Below, one piece after another: positions 17,301-21,691 of a stretch of 22,184 nt of DNA. The DNA comes from a virus, in the IMG/VR virus record IMGVR_UViG_3300042935_000895, positions 1 through 22,184 of that record. One strand, 5' to 3'. The notes beneath the pieces were generated by a model. The model saw only the letters and a program-made list of their open reading frames with translations, had not been told where the DNA came from and did not search any database. The position numbers were made by a program, and so were the translations under genes. Within the stretch, counting starts at the first letter, position 1, and every line of letters starts with the position of its first letter.

Positions 17301-17543
17301 GGTACTATCAAGATTTGCAGCAGCAGAATTCATTCTCATAAATTCTGAAGTAAATAGTCCACTTGCATTTATTGCTTTAGAAAGATCTTTTGTATAGTCA
17401 GAAGCAAACTTGCCTTGGGCAAGATTTCCCTTAGCCAAGGCAGCGTTAAATGAGTTTATTTGATTTTGAAGTGCCTTAAGCTCAGTAGCAGCAGATCCAG
17501 TGTTAATCTGGATGTCAATAATGCCTTTAGCTACTCCAGCCAT
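8319..17543 (-). CDS. tail tape measure protein, 3074 aa, with embedded extra domains
   Basis: The tape measure sets tail length and is ejected ahead of the DNA. Order of parts: helical N-terminus (1-180); PhageMin_Tail-type core (about 203-395, with QLSEEFTKYGIAVKDTIGLA and GGVSAEQGANALKSGLASLI); hydrophobic segments at about 183-199, 533-562, 1631-1661 and 1848-1894, likely to enter the host membrane; PGEF cassette A (695-731); unknown domain (828-1062); kinase-like domain (1108-1320); PGEF cassette B (1376-1412); helical region; Gly linker (2337-2347); 69-residue repeats (2386-2600); coiled coil; Pro linker (2844-2862); degenerate PGEF copy (2957-2995); and the usual C-terminal strand NTYNVNVNVAGTDASPDDIA. 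At the commonly used 0.15 nm per residue this is about 460 nm of tail, less if the inserted globular domains do not stretch. The ATG is in a TAATG overlap with the chaperone frame, with GAGGTGAT upstream. No peptidase or transglycosylase motif was seen. Confidence 0.93.
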   Translation of the reverse strand: MAGVAKGIIDIQINTGSAATELKALQNQINSFNAALAKGNLAQGKFASDYTKDLSKAINASGLFTSEFMRMNSAAANLDSTLKKGKGTLGQFFSSAFNKNSAGFAATMDLAARRASTLQTQFINTGASAKGMGEALAIRPLDAFSSKAAIAAERQALLNTMFRQGTTHMINFGKNVQWAGRQLMVGFTVPLTVLGTVAGRTFMDIEKQLVNLKKVYGDTFTTPEEINQNIAQVRQLSEEFTKYGIAVKDTIGLAAQAAASGARNGDLVDATRQATRLATLGQMDQNEALKTTIALQSAFRLSGEDLADTINFLNMVENQTVVSLQDLSAAIPRVAPVIKGLGGDVRDMSVFLAAMQEGGVSAEQGANALKSGLASLINPTKAATETLSGFGINLDKIISTNRGDLMGTVFAFGQALKGLDDFSKQQALEKVFGKYQYARLGALFENIVRDGSQASQVLSLMEYDVTALRATAEKELSAVENALGTQLIGAVERLKLSLEPIGKIFIEMAIPVVNFLTKIVEKFDGLSDGQKKFAAIAAVIVGVVVPAGTMFLGLLINLLGTLGKITHGFGIFGKALIKGGPVAAVKALTQSTKYLSIEELEAAGAARQLASSTEIANAAMLEQATSTGAARNAVAGLVAEYRALIAVQQQAAATRPGLGVAAAAGAAAGKTTPIRIRGLRRNSGGEIFMSGGTTVPGMGNTDTVPAMLTPGEFVINKEATKNNLGLLHSINDGKTPQGLNSGGMAGVQYLNIGNIVRAARMARAAKMGKGIPRRSGAFGSPEVEYSSQSTRRKIPVTSRAAEERLAQDMQEGQASRVPRPISTQRTHFDSNEMISSRAQYEAIKRLPGSKIGQGSQKDRLAEILLDHDYPVKALTDDWANFSTTINQAARRNTNTPRSIDDVMQELRSNPSAVSFTQGGRDAAFLRVYPGVSNSQFVDDLNRELLAIRTAKGNVNITDDMLNQARNTAYPNMRGAAQITGLRLPAKSDLVDIANKDLPPGNKISVTDRNVNDRLNEHFIKNNVPLRAGPGSKLRAIDSNGNTLQFKDRNGKVINVENKFGGSTEFNKGGAVGGMQYFGARMPNRVVKSSQIKKFTGQKIEDSAGHSSRFQKLAGVYDVNGRKMFVKPFSTLEEAQAELIGNAARRRIAGTATPGSRIVRMDGPEGEIFATTAPMIPGMKPGSTLPTKELLKQIPASSMLGDMDATAGNILSTGGGRLVTVDPGAAGVKLTRNSKGVFRRATGSEISFGSEATNTGAYTAKAITQVLEKTGASKDFVKMLGDSIAREGLTKAQFTKMYDDAVESSISRVSAFKLPSRVGDRTKLDEAAKAAGYRNADEAYSAIMLRDLTSIRGLGGDIYSSASKFQGMLKANSGTLVPGMGNTDTVPAMLTPGEFVVNKEATGKNLPLLQSINDGNVQGFNKGGMPGVQYFGTRMPNRKVKDLPRSAQRGNQGSGQYPADRGQGRGQDFAGMARERQRLEYEMAQTSKRLQDSLNKVSMSNTAYANVGAKYTMLRENVEKQVMRQQLIHTDRMVGINANLAKIGPTMAAGTNLLKTTMANGAKSMVTATSNYGKSLLVAAKALPSTISGAMAGRGAGISQAMMMGSMIPMMASSTVEDPKKAQALMGAGAAMSIIPMLASMGPVIGGVVAALGLLGGAFYMIRKHVDGLSKSSAIAGSNMGGAANRMETMAQATGYGFASTRSGNADFRFTEKQAQNASEIMPYFDTDEGKKLIEEMKKLSSQQRYEKVASMLTFAIADGMSPDKAEAFGSSIAFALDDALLKSKVIALIKSGTLESGSQAMINEINKRQQSLGNDIQDVKSNAIPEASSPIPGVSGGTAIAVNSAGPALMVGGAAGLLAMAGATAALGASAGTVVPVIGTAVGLVAGLAVGLFKYNKAMDELDKQIEVVGKTFGSSIQTIKELNNAESLLREERKNGTISLEDFEAREKQIEEMRNTAYENISAAVVNLPDAGAASQAVSDQLQLGGFEKDNADLIARQTDRDKVSAEMFQKSFDDLDANQKEIIGKVVASTLDGITPENYATKLDDIKNVWALYKEALLEKTKDGVAVNAQEMQSLFEESQLKNFVSSLNIPGGGGSPLNPDAASQQMQAAIESSGTTLSYDQIVNALTELGDPRLALQVGTNADSIKDLESVLNNLPDGWDISMYTKYLNGDTEFTNPEDYTKSIQDAIDKIAEIAPEGFTPVEIFKLFEGTGKDPVKEMQDAVAKADDIINKIGGDDTKTKQVIFETTGMDMTQAEVDAYNALGPGESKSFVTSFIIASAKLELGEMPKQEDYYRPGSFNIAMKEYTAQVEKAKELAKTIQGINQSQTPSNQDGGGGGGGSSSGKAKTKKELQKEAKDWLKNSKKELTALNKYTGAIDGVINANNAEAISMIPQDIYMNLSNANRAIAIARMNKQIEAQERLNAILAVASIKENTKDLGEQLAATNTLVSQGIDPEIIAMVDMKTYLSLTAAERKEYIKSLNAQTEAEKKLNAVQGLLDVKKKVSDLKDQVSVTNTLVSSGISGEIAALVDVTIYQNLSTAAKAEYIAELKKQLDIQRQLDFLTKSSEERSLDALDLISSGIDMENIALENQLHVMERQNELWQRDINDRNRGLELIARQEEAVNKVYDDRIDALDKVAKGNDRIAQQERSRVDLASALASGDISAAANAASTMQQQETEYRIEDARAELEAKRQSDLKAITTSVNGVLMTRQQIEDSIRVISDKIYANEQLMIGVQNTLYDNAERQRVVDENRMKLQQRILLIQQKTNIEAMRGLNLTGQALRDYQDQIDAYNAAVVASEAAGVTTPGQAANTTLGAGGGGGAADNITAPVTPEVPPVVTPPTPPTPPTPPTPPKPPDLPEGHIAGDKLFNTMIDLYNKLSSGSKTNFHEIVDVGPGAKFATWKANRASKLISDGNLTLMNTKVLNNGKVGKDAGEDVPTYDSKVSFKKHTGGEIPGIGGMDSMKIAATPGEFMVRKAMVRKYGLPMLEAINMGAFKIPEMSEPTFGIGGSDRYRIPESGKAQGPETMYNNTYNVNVNVAGTDASPDDIANVVMAKLSQQNRGNLRSNRY
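8962..9015 (-). repeat. 9-bp tandem repeat encoding a Thr-Pro-Pro linker
   Basis: On the plus strand the unit ggtggagta is perfect four times (8971-9006), with a variant on each side (ggtggctta at 8962, ggtggagtc at 9007). It encodes P-T-P repeats at tape measure residues about 2843-2860. The identical copies point to recent slippage, so unit number may vary between close relatives. It makes a rigid spacer between the coiled coil and the C-terminal part. Confidence 0.9.
9744..10388 (-). repeat. tandem 69-residue helical repeats in the tape measure
   Basis: This covers codons about 2386-2600. The clearest unit begins near 2440 (D-L-G-E-Q-L-A-A-T-N-T-L-V-S-Q-G-I-D, then I-A-M-V-D-M-K-T-Y-L-S-L-T-A-A-E-R-K-E-Y-I). 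It recurs 69 residues later (D-L-K-D-Q-V-S-V-T-N-T-L-V-S-S-G-I-S, then I-A-A-L-V-D-V-T-I-Y-Q-N-L-S-T-A-A-K-A-E-Y-I). A partial copy precedes them (A-I-S-M-I-P-Q-D-I-Y-M-N-L-S) and a decayed one follows at about 2575 (L-I-S-S-G-I-D). The G-I-[DS] turn and the L-S/T-x-A cap recur in each. Confidence 0.75.
13308..13418 (-). repeat. PGEF cassette copy B in the tape measure
   Basis: This covers codons 1376-1412 and repeats VPGMGNTDTVPAMLTPGEF, then V-V-N-K-E-A-T, N-L-P-L-L and S-I-N-D-G. It is followed at 13221-13292 by NKGGMPGVQYFGTRMPNRKV, which nearly matches NKGGAVGGMQYFGARMPNR at 14277-14348. Together with copy A these repeats bracket the two inserted domains. Confidence 0.85.
13584..14222 (-). 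other. kinase-like domain embedded in the tape measure
   Basis: This covers codons about 1108-1320. Visible in order: V-Y-D-V-N-G-R-K-M-F-V-K-P-F with Lys1126 in the position of the ATP-binding lysine; helix LEEAQAELIGNAARR with Glu1137 as its usual partner; a hinge-like strand GEIFATTAPMIPG at about 1165; G-D-M-D-A-T-A-G-N-I-L with Asp1203 and Asn1208 five residues apart, as in HipA and PI3-kinase-like catalytic loops; L-V-T-V-D-P-G with Asp1221 as metal ligand, 13 residues after the Asn. A helical C-lobe follows. All key residues are present, so it could be active. Kinship to atypical kinases is inferred from spacing, not from a search. Confidence 0.6.
14358..15062 (-). other. unrecognised inserted domain in the tape measure
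   Basis: This covers codons about 828-1062, between PGEF copy A and the next NKGG-QYFG-MPNR boundary. It is rich in charged and polar residues and lacks the Ala-rich helical texture of a tape measure. Notable stretches are SRAQYEAIKRLPGSKIGQGS near 836-855, LAEILLDHDYPVKALTDDW near 860-878, and a beta-like end (LQFKDRNGKVINVENKFGG). I know no family with these motifs. It looks like a compact globular domain. Confidence 0.5.
15351..15461 (-). repeat. PGEF cassette copy A in the tape measure
   Basis: This covers codons 695-731: VPGMGNTDTVPAMLTPGEF followed by V-I-N-K-E-A-T, N-L-G-L-L and S-I-N-D-G. Copy B (13308-13418) repeats it almost exactly at protein level while the DNA differs at many third positions, so it is an old duplication under protein-level constraint. 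This sequence type is normally found once near the end of actinophage tape measures. Here it precedes a foreign-looking domain. Confidence 0.85.
16359..16937 (-). other. PhageMin_Tail-type core domain of the tape measure
   Basis: This covers codons about 203-395. Diagnostic stretches are the N-terminal MDIEKQLVNLKKVYGD, the helix QLSEEFTKYGIAVKDTIGLA, then ATRLATLG, and GGVSAEQGANALKSGLASLI followed by P-T. This is the conserved part of phage tail tape measure proteins from Gram-positive and actinobacterial phages, and it fixes the identity of the whole gene. Confidence 0.85.
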
Positions 17544-18210
17544 TAATTAATCACCTCATATTCCAAGCCTTGTCCAATGCCAAAACCAGCTCTTGTAGCT
17601 GCAGCACCTTGCAATGCAAGGATGTCATTAGGATTTGATGTAACGCCTTTGCTATAAACTCTGGCTTTCATTTCTTCCCATTTATTTCCAGACGAAGAGG
17701 ATTCATCTATATTAACGCCTTGAAGTGCTGCTAAAAATTTTCTATCTTCATAGTCTTGATTATTTTTAGCCTCTAGTATTGCTACTAATTCAGGCATTGA
17801 TATAGATTCCTCCATTTCAGAATAATTCTTCCAGAATCCCAAAAGAAATATTCTTGATTCTAACTCAGCAAGATCTAGTTCGTCCCAACTAGAGCCGCTG
17901 CCAGTGCGTTTGGGTCATTTAATTTGATCCCTGCTGCCACTTCAATTACCTTGTACACAGTTGGGAGATCCATGATTTCCTCTAACTGCTCCTTAGTTGC
18001 TAATTCTGCATTGTATTGCTTCATTGCAATTACAGCACAATTTAACAAAAGATCCATTGATTTGATATTATCTTCTGCAATTTTTGGATCACTAATCTTT
18101 TGAAACTCTTTCATAAAATCTCTCAATAAAGAAATCTTAAGTGGTTTCATAGAAATATTAGAGCCATCTAACAGTTCTACTTCTACAACTTCATATACGC
18201 TAGTTGCCAT
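17543..18210 (-). CDS. tail assembly chaperone G-T fusion (programmed -1 frameshift), 222 aa
   Basis: This is the long form of the tail chaperone. Ribosomes read 101 codons from 18210 to AAC (17908-17910), slip back one base on CCCAAAC, and resume at 17908 with R-T-G-S-G-S-S-W-D-E-L-D-L-A-E-L-E-S-R-I. They then read a helical segment through F-L-L-G-F-W-K and S-I-S-M-P-E-L to the TAA at 17543, adding 121 residues. The -1 frame is closed by a TGA just upstream of the slip site, so the second part has no start of its own. The TTG at 17842 lies mid-helix (L-L-G-F-W) and has no ribosome site. In lambda-like phages G and G-T coat the tape measure and recruit tube subunits. Here the fusion overlaps the tape measure start by 1 nt, as expected. 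Confidence 0.85.
17875..18210 (-). CDS. tail assembly chaperone G (short form), 111 aa
   Basis: This is the zero-frame product, made by ribosomes that do not slip. The fold is mostly helical after an N-terminal beta hairpin: VYEVVEVELLDGSNISMKPL, then LLRDFMKEFQKI and a Leu/Ala-rich segment (MDLLLNCAVIAMKQYNAELA), ending in VAAGIKLNDPNAL. This matches the usual size and texture of siphovirus G-type chaperones and their position between tube and tape measure genes. The ATG at 18210 has a strong AGGAGG 5 nt upstream (18216-18221) in a 105-nt gap that also holds a terminator and a promoter. The short form is normally in large excess over G-T. Confidence 0.85.
   Translation of the reverse strand: MATSVYEVVEVELLDGSNISMKPLKISLLRDFMKEFQKISDPKIAEDNIKSMDLLLNCAVIAMKQYNAELATKEQLEEIMDLPTVYKVIEVAAGIKLNDPNALAAALVGTN
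17908..17914 (-). promoter_or_regulatory. -1 ribosomal frameshift slippery heptamer CCCAAAC
   Basis: In the zero frame this is C-CCA-AAC, a canonical X-XXY-YYZ heptamer. After slipping, both tRNAs can re-pair on CCC and AAA. It lies between the -1 frame TGA (upstream) and the zero-frame TAG (17875-17877), the only interval where a slip gives a continuous fusion. Fourteen nt downstream a perfect 7-bp hairpin TCTAGTT-GGGACG-AACTAGA (17874-17893) contains the zero-frame stop. The spacing is longer than the usual 5-9 nt, so its stimulatory role is uncertain. Confidence 0.85.
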
Positions 18211-18235
18211 TTATTCCTCCTATAGAATATATTCA

Positions 18236-18263
18236 ATTATATCATAGAAGCCTTATAAAACAA
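18236..18263 (-). promoter_or_regulatory. candidate SigA-type promoter with extended -10
   Basis: On the minus strand, TTGTTT (18258-18263) lies 16 nt before TATAAT (18236-18241), and TGA precedes the hexamer, giving TGATATAAT. The predicted start near 18229 leaves a leader of about 19 nt containing the AGGAGG of the chaperone gene. The -35 lies in the T-rich tail of the preceding terminator, so one site ends tube transcription and a new transcript can begin at once. Confidence 0.6.
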
Positions 18264-18267
18264 ACAA

Positions 18268-18293
18268 TGCCCACCCTTTTTAGGGGGTGGGCA
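18268..18293 (-). terminator. intrinsic terminator after the major tail protein gene
   Basis: A perfect 9-bp GC-rich stem, TGCCCACCC/GGGTGGGCA with an 8-nt loop (18277-18284), is followed on the minus strand by TTGTTTGTTTT. It starts about 20 nt past the stop of the tube gene. This is the strongest terminator in the window. On the plus strand the flank lacks a T tract, so it acts for the minus strand only. Confidence 0.88.
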
Positions 18294-18315
18294 AAGTCTC
18301 TATATTTAGTTTTGG

Positions 18316-18987
18316 TTAAGCACCAACGACACGATCAACGATCTTGCCGTAGGAACCATTGGATGCTGGAAGCAAACGGAATGTAACTTCATACATAGAA
18401 GGTTCGTCACGCTTTGCAGAAACAGTTACGTTCTCAATTGAGAGAACACGATGTCCTACATAAACACGCTCTACCTTATTTGCACCAGTTGCTGCAGGAT
18501 CACCAGAACCTGGACCGATAGCGATAATTGCACGTTCCACAGGAACCTCACCTAGATCGCCAGCTGATACATTAAGAGTTACCTCATCTGGATCACCATC
18601 GTCATAGTTGGAATCTGCAGTTGCAAGTGCAACAACAAGGTTTTCAAGTGTGGCTTCAGCGAATGCTGTAACCATGCTAACCTGCATACCTTGCTTGTAA
18701 AGCTTTGCAACGTCAAGAAGCTGATCTACCTGTACTTCACCGAAGTCTGGTTGGAACTGTACTTCTAAACCGTTCATTGTGTAGCCTACATTTCTCCAGT
18801 CTGCGGTTGCTGCTTCTACAGTATCTGCGAAGCTATCACCAGGAACAAATGCAGGAATGCCAGATACGCTGCCACTGTTGAATGCGTAAGCATCACCAGC
18901 AACACTGTATTCTAGTGGACCCTGCTTCGATACGAAGAGTTGGGCTGCACCAACGATAATTTGATTGGAATTTCCACGAGTTGCCAT
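18316..18987 (-). CDS. major tail (tube) protein, 223 aa
   Basis: This is the tail tube subunit, present in hundreds of copies. Evidence is a typical actinophage tube protein pattern: WRNVGYTMNGLEVQFQPDFG near residues 65-84, then VDQLLDVAKLYKQGMQVSM and TAFAEATLENLVVALATAD, and a final strand pair (V-T-V-S-A-K-R-D-E, then M-Y-E-V-T-F-R-L-L-P). Position between tail terminator-like and chaperone genes agrees. The ATG at 18987 has a strong GAGGTGA 7 nt upstream. Codon use differs sharply from most neighbours: by my reading 7 of 8 Arg codons are CGT, while the tape measure mostly uses AGA, and there are many C-ending codons. The capsid fragment shares this trait, consistent with selection for high translation. 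It sits alone between an 84-nt leader and a terminator. Confidence 0.9.
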   Translation of the reverse strand: MATRGNSNQIIVGAAQLFVSKQGPLEYSVAGDAYAFNSGSVSGIPAFVPGDSFADTVEAATADWRNVGYTMNGLEVQFQPDFGEVQVDQLLDVAKLYKQGMQVSMVTAFAEATLENLVVALATADSNYDDGDPDEVTLNVSAGDLGEVPVERAIIAIGPGSGDPAATGANKVERVYVGHRVLSIENVTVSAKRDEPSMYEVTFRLLPASNGSYGKIVDRVVGA

Positions 18988-19071
18988 ATTTTTTCACCTC
19001 TTTTTTAGTCTTAAAATTTATGGGGAGATTGGCGTTTCCTAAGTTAAGTATACCTCTAGTTTTTTATAGTT
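18988..19071 (-). promoter_or_regulatory. 84-nt leader of the tube gene with a weak candidate promoter
   Basis: This gap holds a possible -10 TATACT (19047-19052) inside AGGTATACTTAAC, with no convincing -35 17 nt upstream, and a strong ribosome site GAGGTGA (18994-19000). No hairpin of terminator type is visible. A separate promoter would fit the terminator on the other side of the gene, but the sequence support is weak. Confidence 0.35.
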
Positions 19072-19662
19072 TTATGGTCTTTCATTAAATTGTGGAGAAT
19101 GATAATCATACTTAATAATAAGATCTCTAGTTGGATTATATTCCATAAAATCAGACACATCCTGTTGATTATCTGTAAATCCAGACTGGTAAACATTTAT
19201 ACAATGAAAGCTATATTGGTTCATATTGGTAGCATCTAGAGTTTCTGCATATCCTGGAAGGTTTTTAGCAAATTCATTTATATCCCTTGCAGCATCATCT
19301 TCTCTATCTAAAATATTTTGTATCAAAGCAGTAAGATTGTAAGTTGTTTCGAACCTGTCCTGCTGGAACTTGTTAACGTTCCACAGAGAGCCACCATGGA
19401 TCGTATATCTCATCTGGTCAGTCTTGATAGGGTAGAAATATTTATAGCCTCCACGGATTCTACTAAACTTATCAAATACAATATATGGTAAATCATTGTT
19501 TAAAACATCTGATGGAAGATTTGATGCAGGTGATGGAAAGAATGGAATTATTTCAGAACCACCAGAAGTTGGAGGATACAAAGATGTAAACTGTGGAGCA
19601 TAGTTTTTAAATTGATCCCAAACATATAGGTTTATAATTTGTTCTGGTCTGTATACTACCAT
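19072..19662 (-). CDS. tail terminator-like (head-tail joining) protein, 196 aa
   Basis: This gene sits directly before the tube gene and after the gp10-like gene, the place of the tail terminator that caps the finished tube (lambda gpU role). The body is alpha/beta: LPYIVFDKFSRIRGG and YFYPIKTDQMRYTIHGG near 60-90, a helix L-T-A-L-I-Q-N-I-L-D-R-E-D-D-A-A-R-D-I-N, and a closing strand Y-S-F-H-C-I-N-V-Y-Q-S. Alternation of strand, helix and strand suits terminator proteins, but no residue signature is decisive, so the role rests partly on order. The ATG is in a TAATG overlap with the upstream gene. Downstream lies the 84-nt leader of the tube gene. Confidence 0.68.
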   Translation of the reverse strand: MVVYRPEQIINLYVWDQFKNYAPQFTSLYPPTSGGSEIIPFFPSPASNLPSDVLNNDLPYIVFDKFSRIRGGYKYFYPIKTDQMRYTIHGGSLWNVNKFQQDRFETTYNLTALIQNILDREDDAARDINEFAKNLPGYAETLDATNMNQYSFHCINVYQSGFTDNQQDVSDFMEYNPTRDLIIKYDYHSPQFNERP

Positions 19663-20345
19663 TAAATAACCTCCCCTGGAGCTTTAGCAATCCAGGAAAG
19701 TGCTGCTGCTCTTCCTGTAGCAGCCCCTCCACCATTTACACCTGATGCAAAGTGTTTTTCATAAGCTTTTGGATTTGAAAAATAGTCATAAAATCTTATT
19801 GTAGGTAGATAAACTTCTGTAAAGTATGATCCGTAAAATTCATTAAAGGCTTCTACAAAAGATCCTCTTGTTGCCTCTCCACCAGGATTAGCAATTGTAA
19901 TTGGACCAACTCTAAAATACTCTTGACCATCAATTGTAAATGCAAGAGCTTTTGCATTCTTTTCATTAATAGTTACTGGAATTCCTTCTTCCATAATAAT
20001 AGCCTTGTTGTAAAATGGCTCTCCTCCATCTTCAGATGGGAGATTTGATTCTAAAAATTCTGCATCAATAACTGCTGAAGTATTATTAACCTGAAGAGAT
20101 AAGTCATAAAGTCTTTCCATTGGATTTCCTACTTCTCCCCATTCATAAACGTGGTGTAGCATTCCAGGGTGTGATCTTGCAAGACCATCAAGGTAGTCAT
20201 AAAATGCTGCAATAGATGTATTACCAACTTTTTGATTTAGCAAAGCTTTGCTTTTATTTAATTCACTAATAAATCCATTTGAATACTTGACTGTATTATT
20301 TAGTTTTTTTATTAAATCATCTGCCTTAATTCTTGAACGGATCAT
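19662..20345 (-). CDS. HK97 gp10-like neck / tail completion protein, 227 aa
   Basis: By position this is the gp10-like protein of the neck. The N-terminus is helical (MIRSRIKADDLIKKLNNTV), followed by an alpha/beta body with HHVYEWGEVGNPMERLYDL near 64-82 and NPGGEATRGSFVEAFNEFYG near 158. I chose the ATG at 20345 rather than an in-frame GTG at 20360. The ATG gives a 4-nt ATGA overlap with the preceding stop, and GGGAGGA stands 6-7 nt before it, whereas the GTG start would contain that ribosome site within its own coding sequence. It ends in a TAATG overlap with the terminator-like gene. Family membership is moderate; neck function from gene order is more certain. Confidence 0.68.
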   Translation of the reverse strand: MIRSRIKADDLIKKLNNTVKYSNGFISELNKSKALLNQKVGNTSIAAFYDYLDGLARSHPGMLHHVYEWGEVGNPMERLYDLSLQVNNTSAVIDAEFLESNLPSEDGGEPFYNKAIIMEEGIPVTINEKNAKALAFTIDGQEYFRVGPITIANPGGEATRGSFVEAFNEFYGSYFTEVYLPTIRFYDYFSNPKAYEKHFASGVNGGGAATGRAAALSWIAKAPGEVI

Positions 20346-20818
20346 AGGTCTTCCTCCCACTTCTGGTTTCCTGATCTGGCAATAAACATTCTATACATTC
20401 CTATATTATGAAACATATCAAATGATGGAACTATTGTTTTTATTTCATACTTTGTTTTTGTAGCACCTTGCTCATACTTAAGATTCTCTCCATTAATCCA
20501 AGCTGGTTCTCCTGAAGGATCTTTTATATTTGTAATTGCTATTGCAGTTATTGGATAATATTTTCCATCAGCAGATTTTCTAACATCTTCTGAAACTCTA
20601 AAAGCAATGTTTGAGCTATAATCAAAACTTTTATTTCTTACTTTTAATTCTGGTGCAATCATTGCATCAACAAGTTCACTAATTGCAGAACAATTAATAG
20701 TTCTATTAAAAACCCATCTTCTAACAATATTTCCATATGATGACTGAGTTTCTTCTGCATAATATATGTCTGCAGTCATTGGGTAAAGGATGCTATCGAA
20801 TGCGGAATTAAAAAGCAT
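20342..20818 (-). CDS. head-tail stopper / head closure-like protein, 158 aa
   Basis: The N-terminal part has the pattern of SPP1 gp16-type closure proteins: P-M-T-A-D-I-Y-Y-A-E-E-T-Q-S-S-Y-G, then I-V-R-R-W-V-F, i.e. a first beta strand of a small barrel, a turn with x-G-x, and a second strand with W. The rest is beta-rich (AFRVSEDVRKSADGKYYPIT, then Y-E-I-K-T-I-V-P-S-F-D). The ATG directly follows the TAA of the adaptor gene. Stoppers close the portal channel after DNA packaging and bind the tail. Somewhat longer than the roughly 110-residue SPP1 protein. The family call is tentative, helped by its place after the adaptor. Confidence 0.6.
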   Translation of the reverse strand: MLFNSAFDSILYPMTADIYYAEETQSSYGNIVRRWVFNRTINCSAISELVDAMIAPELKVRNKSFDYSSNIAFRVSEDVRKSADGKYYPITAIAITNIKDPSGEPAWINGENLKYEQGATKTKYEIKTIVPSFDMFHNIGMYRMFIARSGNQKWEEDL

Positions 20819-21691
20819 TTATAACACCCCAATACGGATATTATTCTTATACTTTGTCAAGATTCTATCAACAACAAGGTTTCCAGTTGATGCATTAAAG
20901 TTCTTTGCAAACTTAATTTTAAAATCAGCATTATCAAATGATTCAATATACTTATTTAAATACTTCATGTTGTCACTTGAAATGTCAGAAACTAAAAGCT
21001 CTGTTGCTTCTTTTATGTCTTGAGGAATTACCTTCCATCCAAAATCTGCATCAACAAGATATTCAAATCCATCTGCAAAATCAACATCTAGATATCTATC
21101 TCTCCACACTCTATTATAGTTAACTCTATTAGTTTCAGTCTGTGTTAATATAACTGATGTCTTATCTTTTGAAATTTCAAATTCTTGATCGTGTACTGCT
21201 GCTTCTACATCATAAACAAGTTCTAGGTTTTCATACAACTTGTGAAGCTTATGAATCTTTTCGTCAATAACAAGATAGTCAGATCCAAGTCCAACTACTT
21301 CTTTTTCTTTTCTTACAAATTTAAATCCACCAAATGTTTCAGAGTCTATAATATATCTTGCAATTCTTTCCATCTCTTTTATCTGTGAAACTGTCTTTCC
21401 TAAAGCGGTTGCAAGAGAATATATATCACAGTATGGTCTTAAAACATCTATATTAGTAACAATAACCTCATCATCATACTGATCATATACTGTTGCTTCT
21501 AAATTGCCATCATAAGATATATACTTGCTATTTAAAACAAAAGAAATGTCTCCAGAGATGTCTGCTGTTGCACTTGCTGAAAATGACTCGTCTGTCAAAA
21601 GGTCTGAATAGTCAATTGTGTATTGACCATTTGGAACAAGATCTGAAAATGAAGCTACTGGTATGCTTCCATTAATTCTTAAAACTTCCAT
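20819..21691 (-). CDS. head-tail adaptor (connector) protein, 290 aa
   Basis: The second half carries the helical pattern of phage head-tail adaptors: RPYCDIYSLATALGKTVSQI near residues 85-104, then E-M-E-R-I-A-R-Y-I-I-D-S-E-T-F, and later GWKVIPQDIKEATELLVSDI near 220-240. Adaptors bind under the portal and form a ring through such helices. The first 75 residues add a beta domain (V-P-N-G-Q-Y-T-I-D-Y and S-G-D-I-S-F-V-L-N) beyond the usual helical core, which explains the length. The ATG is in a TAATG overlap with the small upstream gene and lacks its own close ribosome site, so translation is probably coupled. The gene ends exactly where the stopper gene begins. Confidence 0.72.
   Translation of the reverse strand: MEVLRINGSIPVASFSDLVPNGQYTIDYSDLLTDESFSASATADISGDISFVLNSKYISYDGNLEATVYDQYDDEVIVTNIDVLRPYCDIYSLATALGKTVSQIKEMERIARYIIDSETFGGFKFVRKEKEVVGLGSDYLVIDEKIHKLHKLYENLELVYDVEAAVHDQEFEISKDKTSVILTQTETNRVNYNRVWRDRYLDVDFADGFEYLVDADFGWKVIPQDIKEATELLVSDISSDNMKYLNKYIESFDNADFKIKFAKNFNASTGNLVVDRILTKYKNNIRIGVL

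Noticed and set aside
8319-17543. Peptidoglycan hydrolase in the tape measure
   Set aside because: I looked for the M23 H-x-H pattern, NlpC/P60 Cys-His and lysozyme-like Glu motifs in the inserted regions and saw none convincing.
17543-17842. Independent 99-aa gene starting at TTG 17842
   Set aside because: The TTG lies mid-segment in the frameshift extension, no ribosome site precedes it, and the frame continues upstream to a TGA just before the CCCAAAC slip site.
20342-20360. GTG start at 20360 for the gp10-like gene
   Set aside because: The ATG at 20345 is better: ATGA overlap with the preceding stop and GGGAGGA 6-7 nt upstream.
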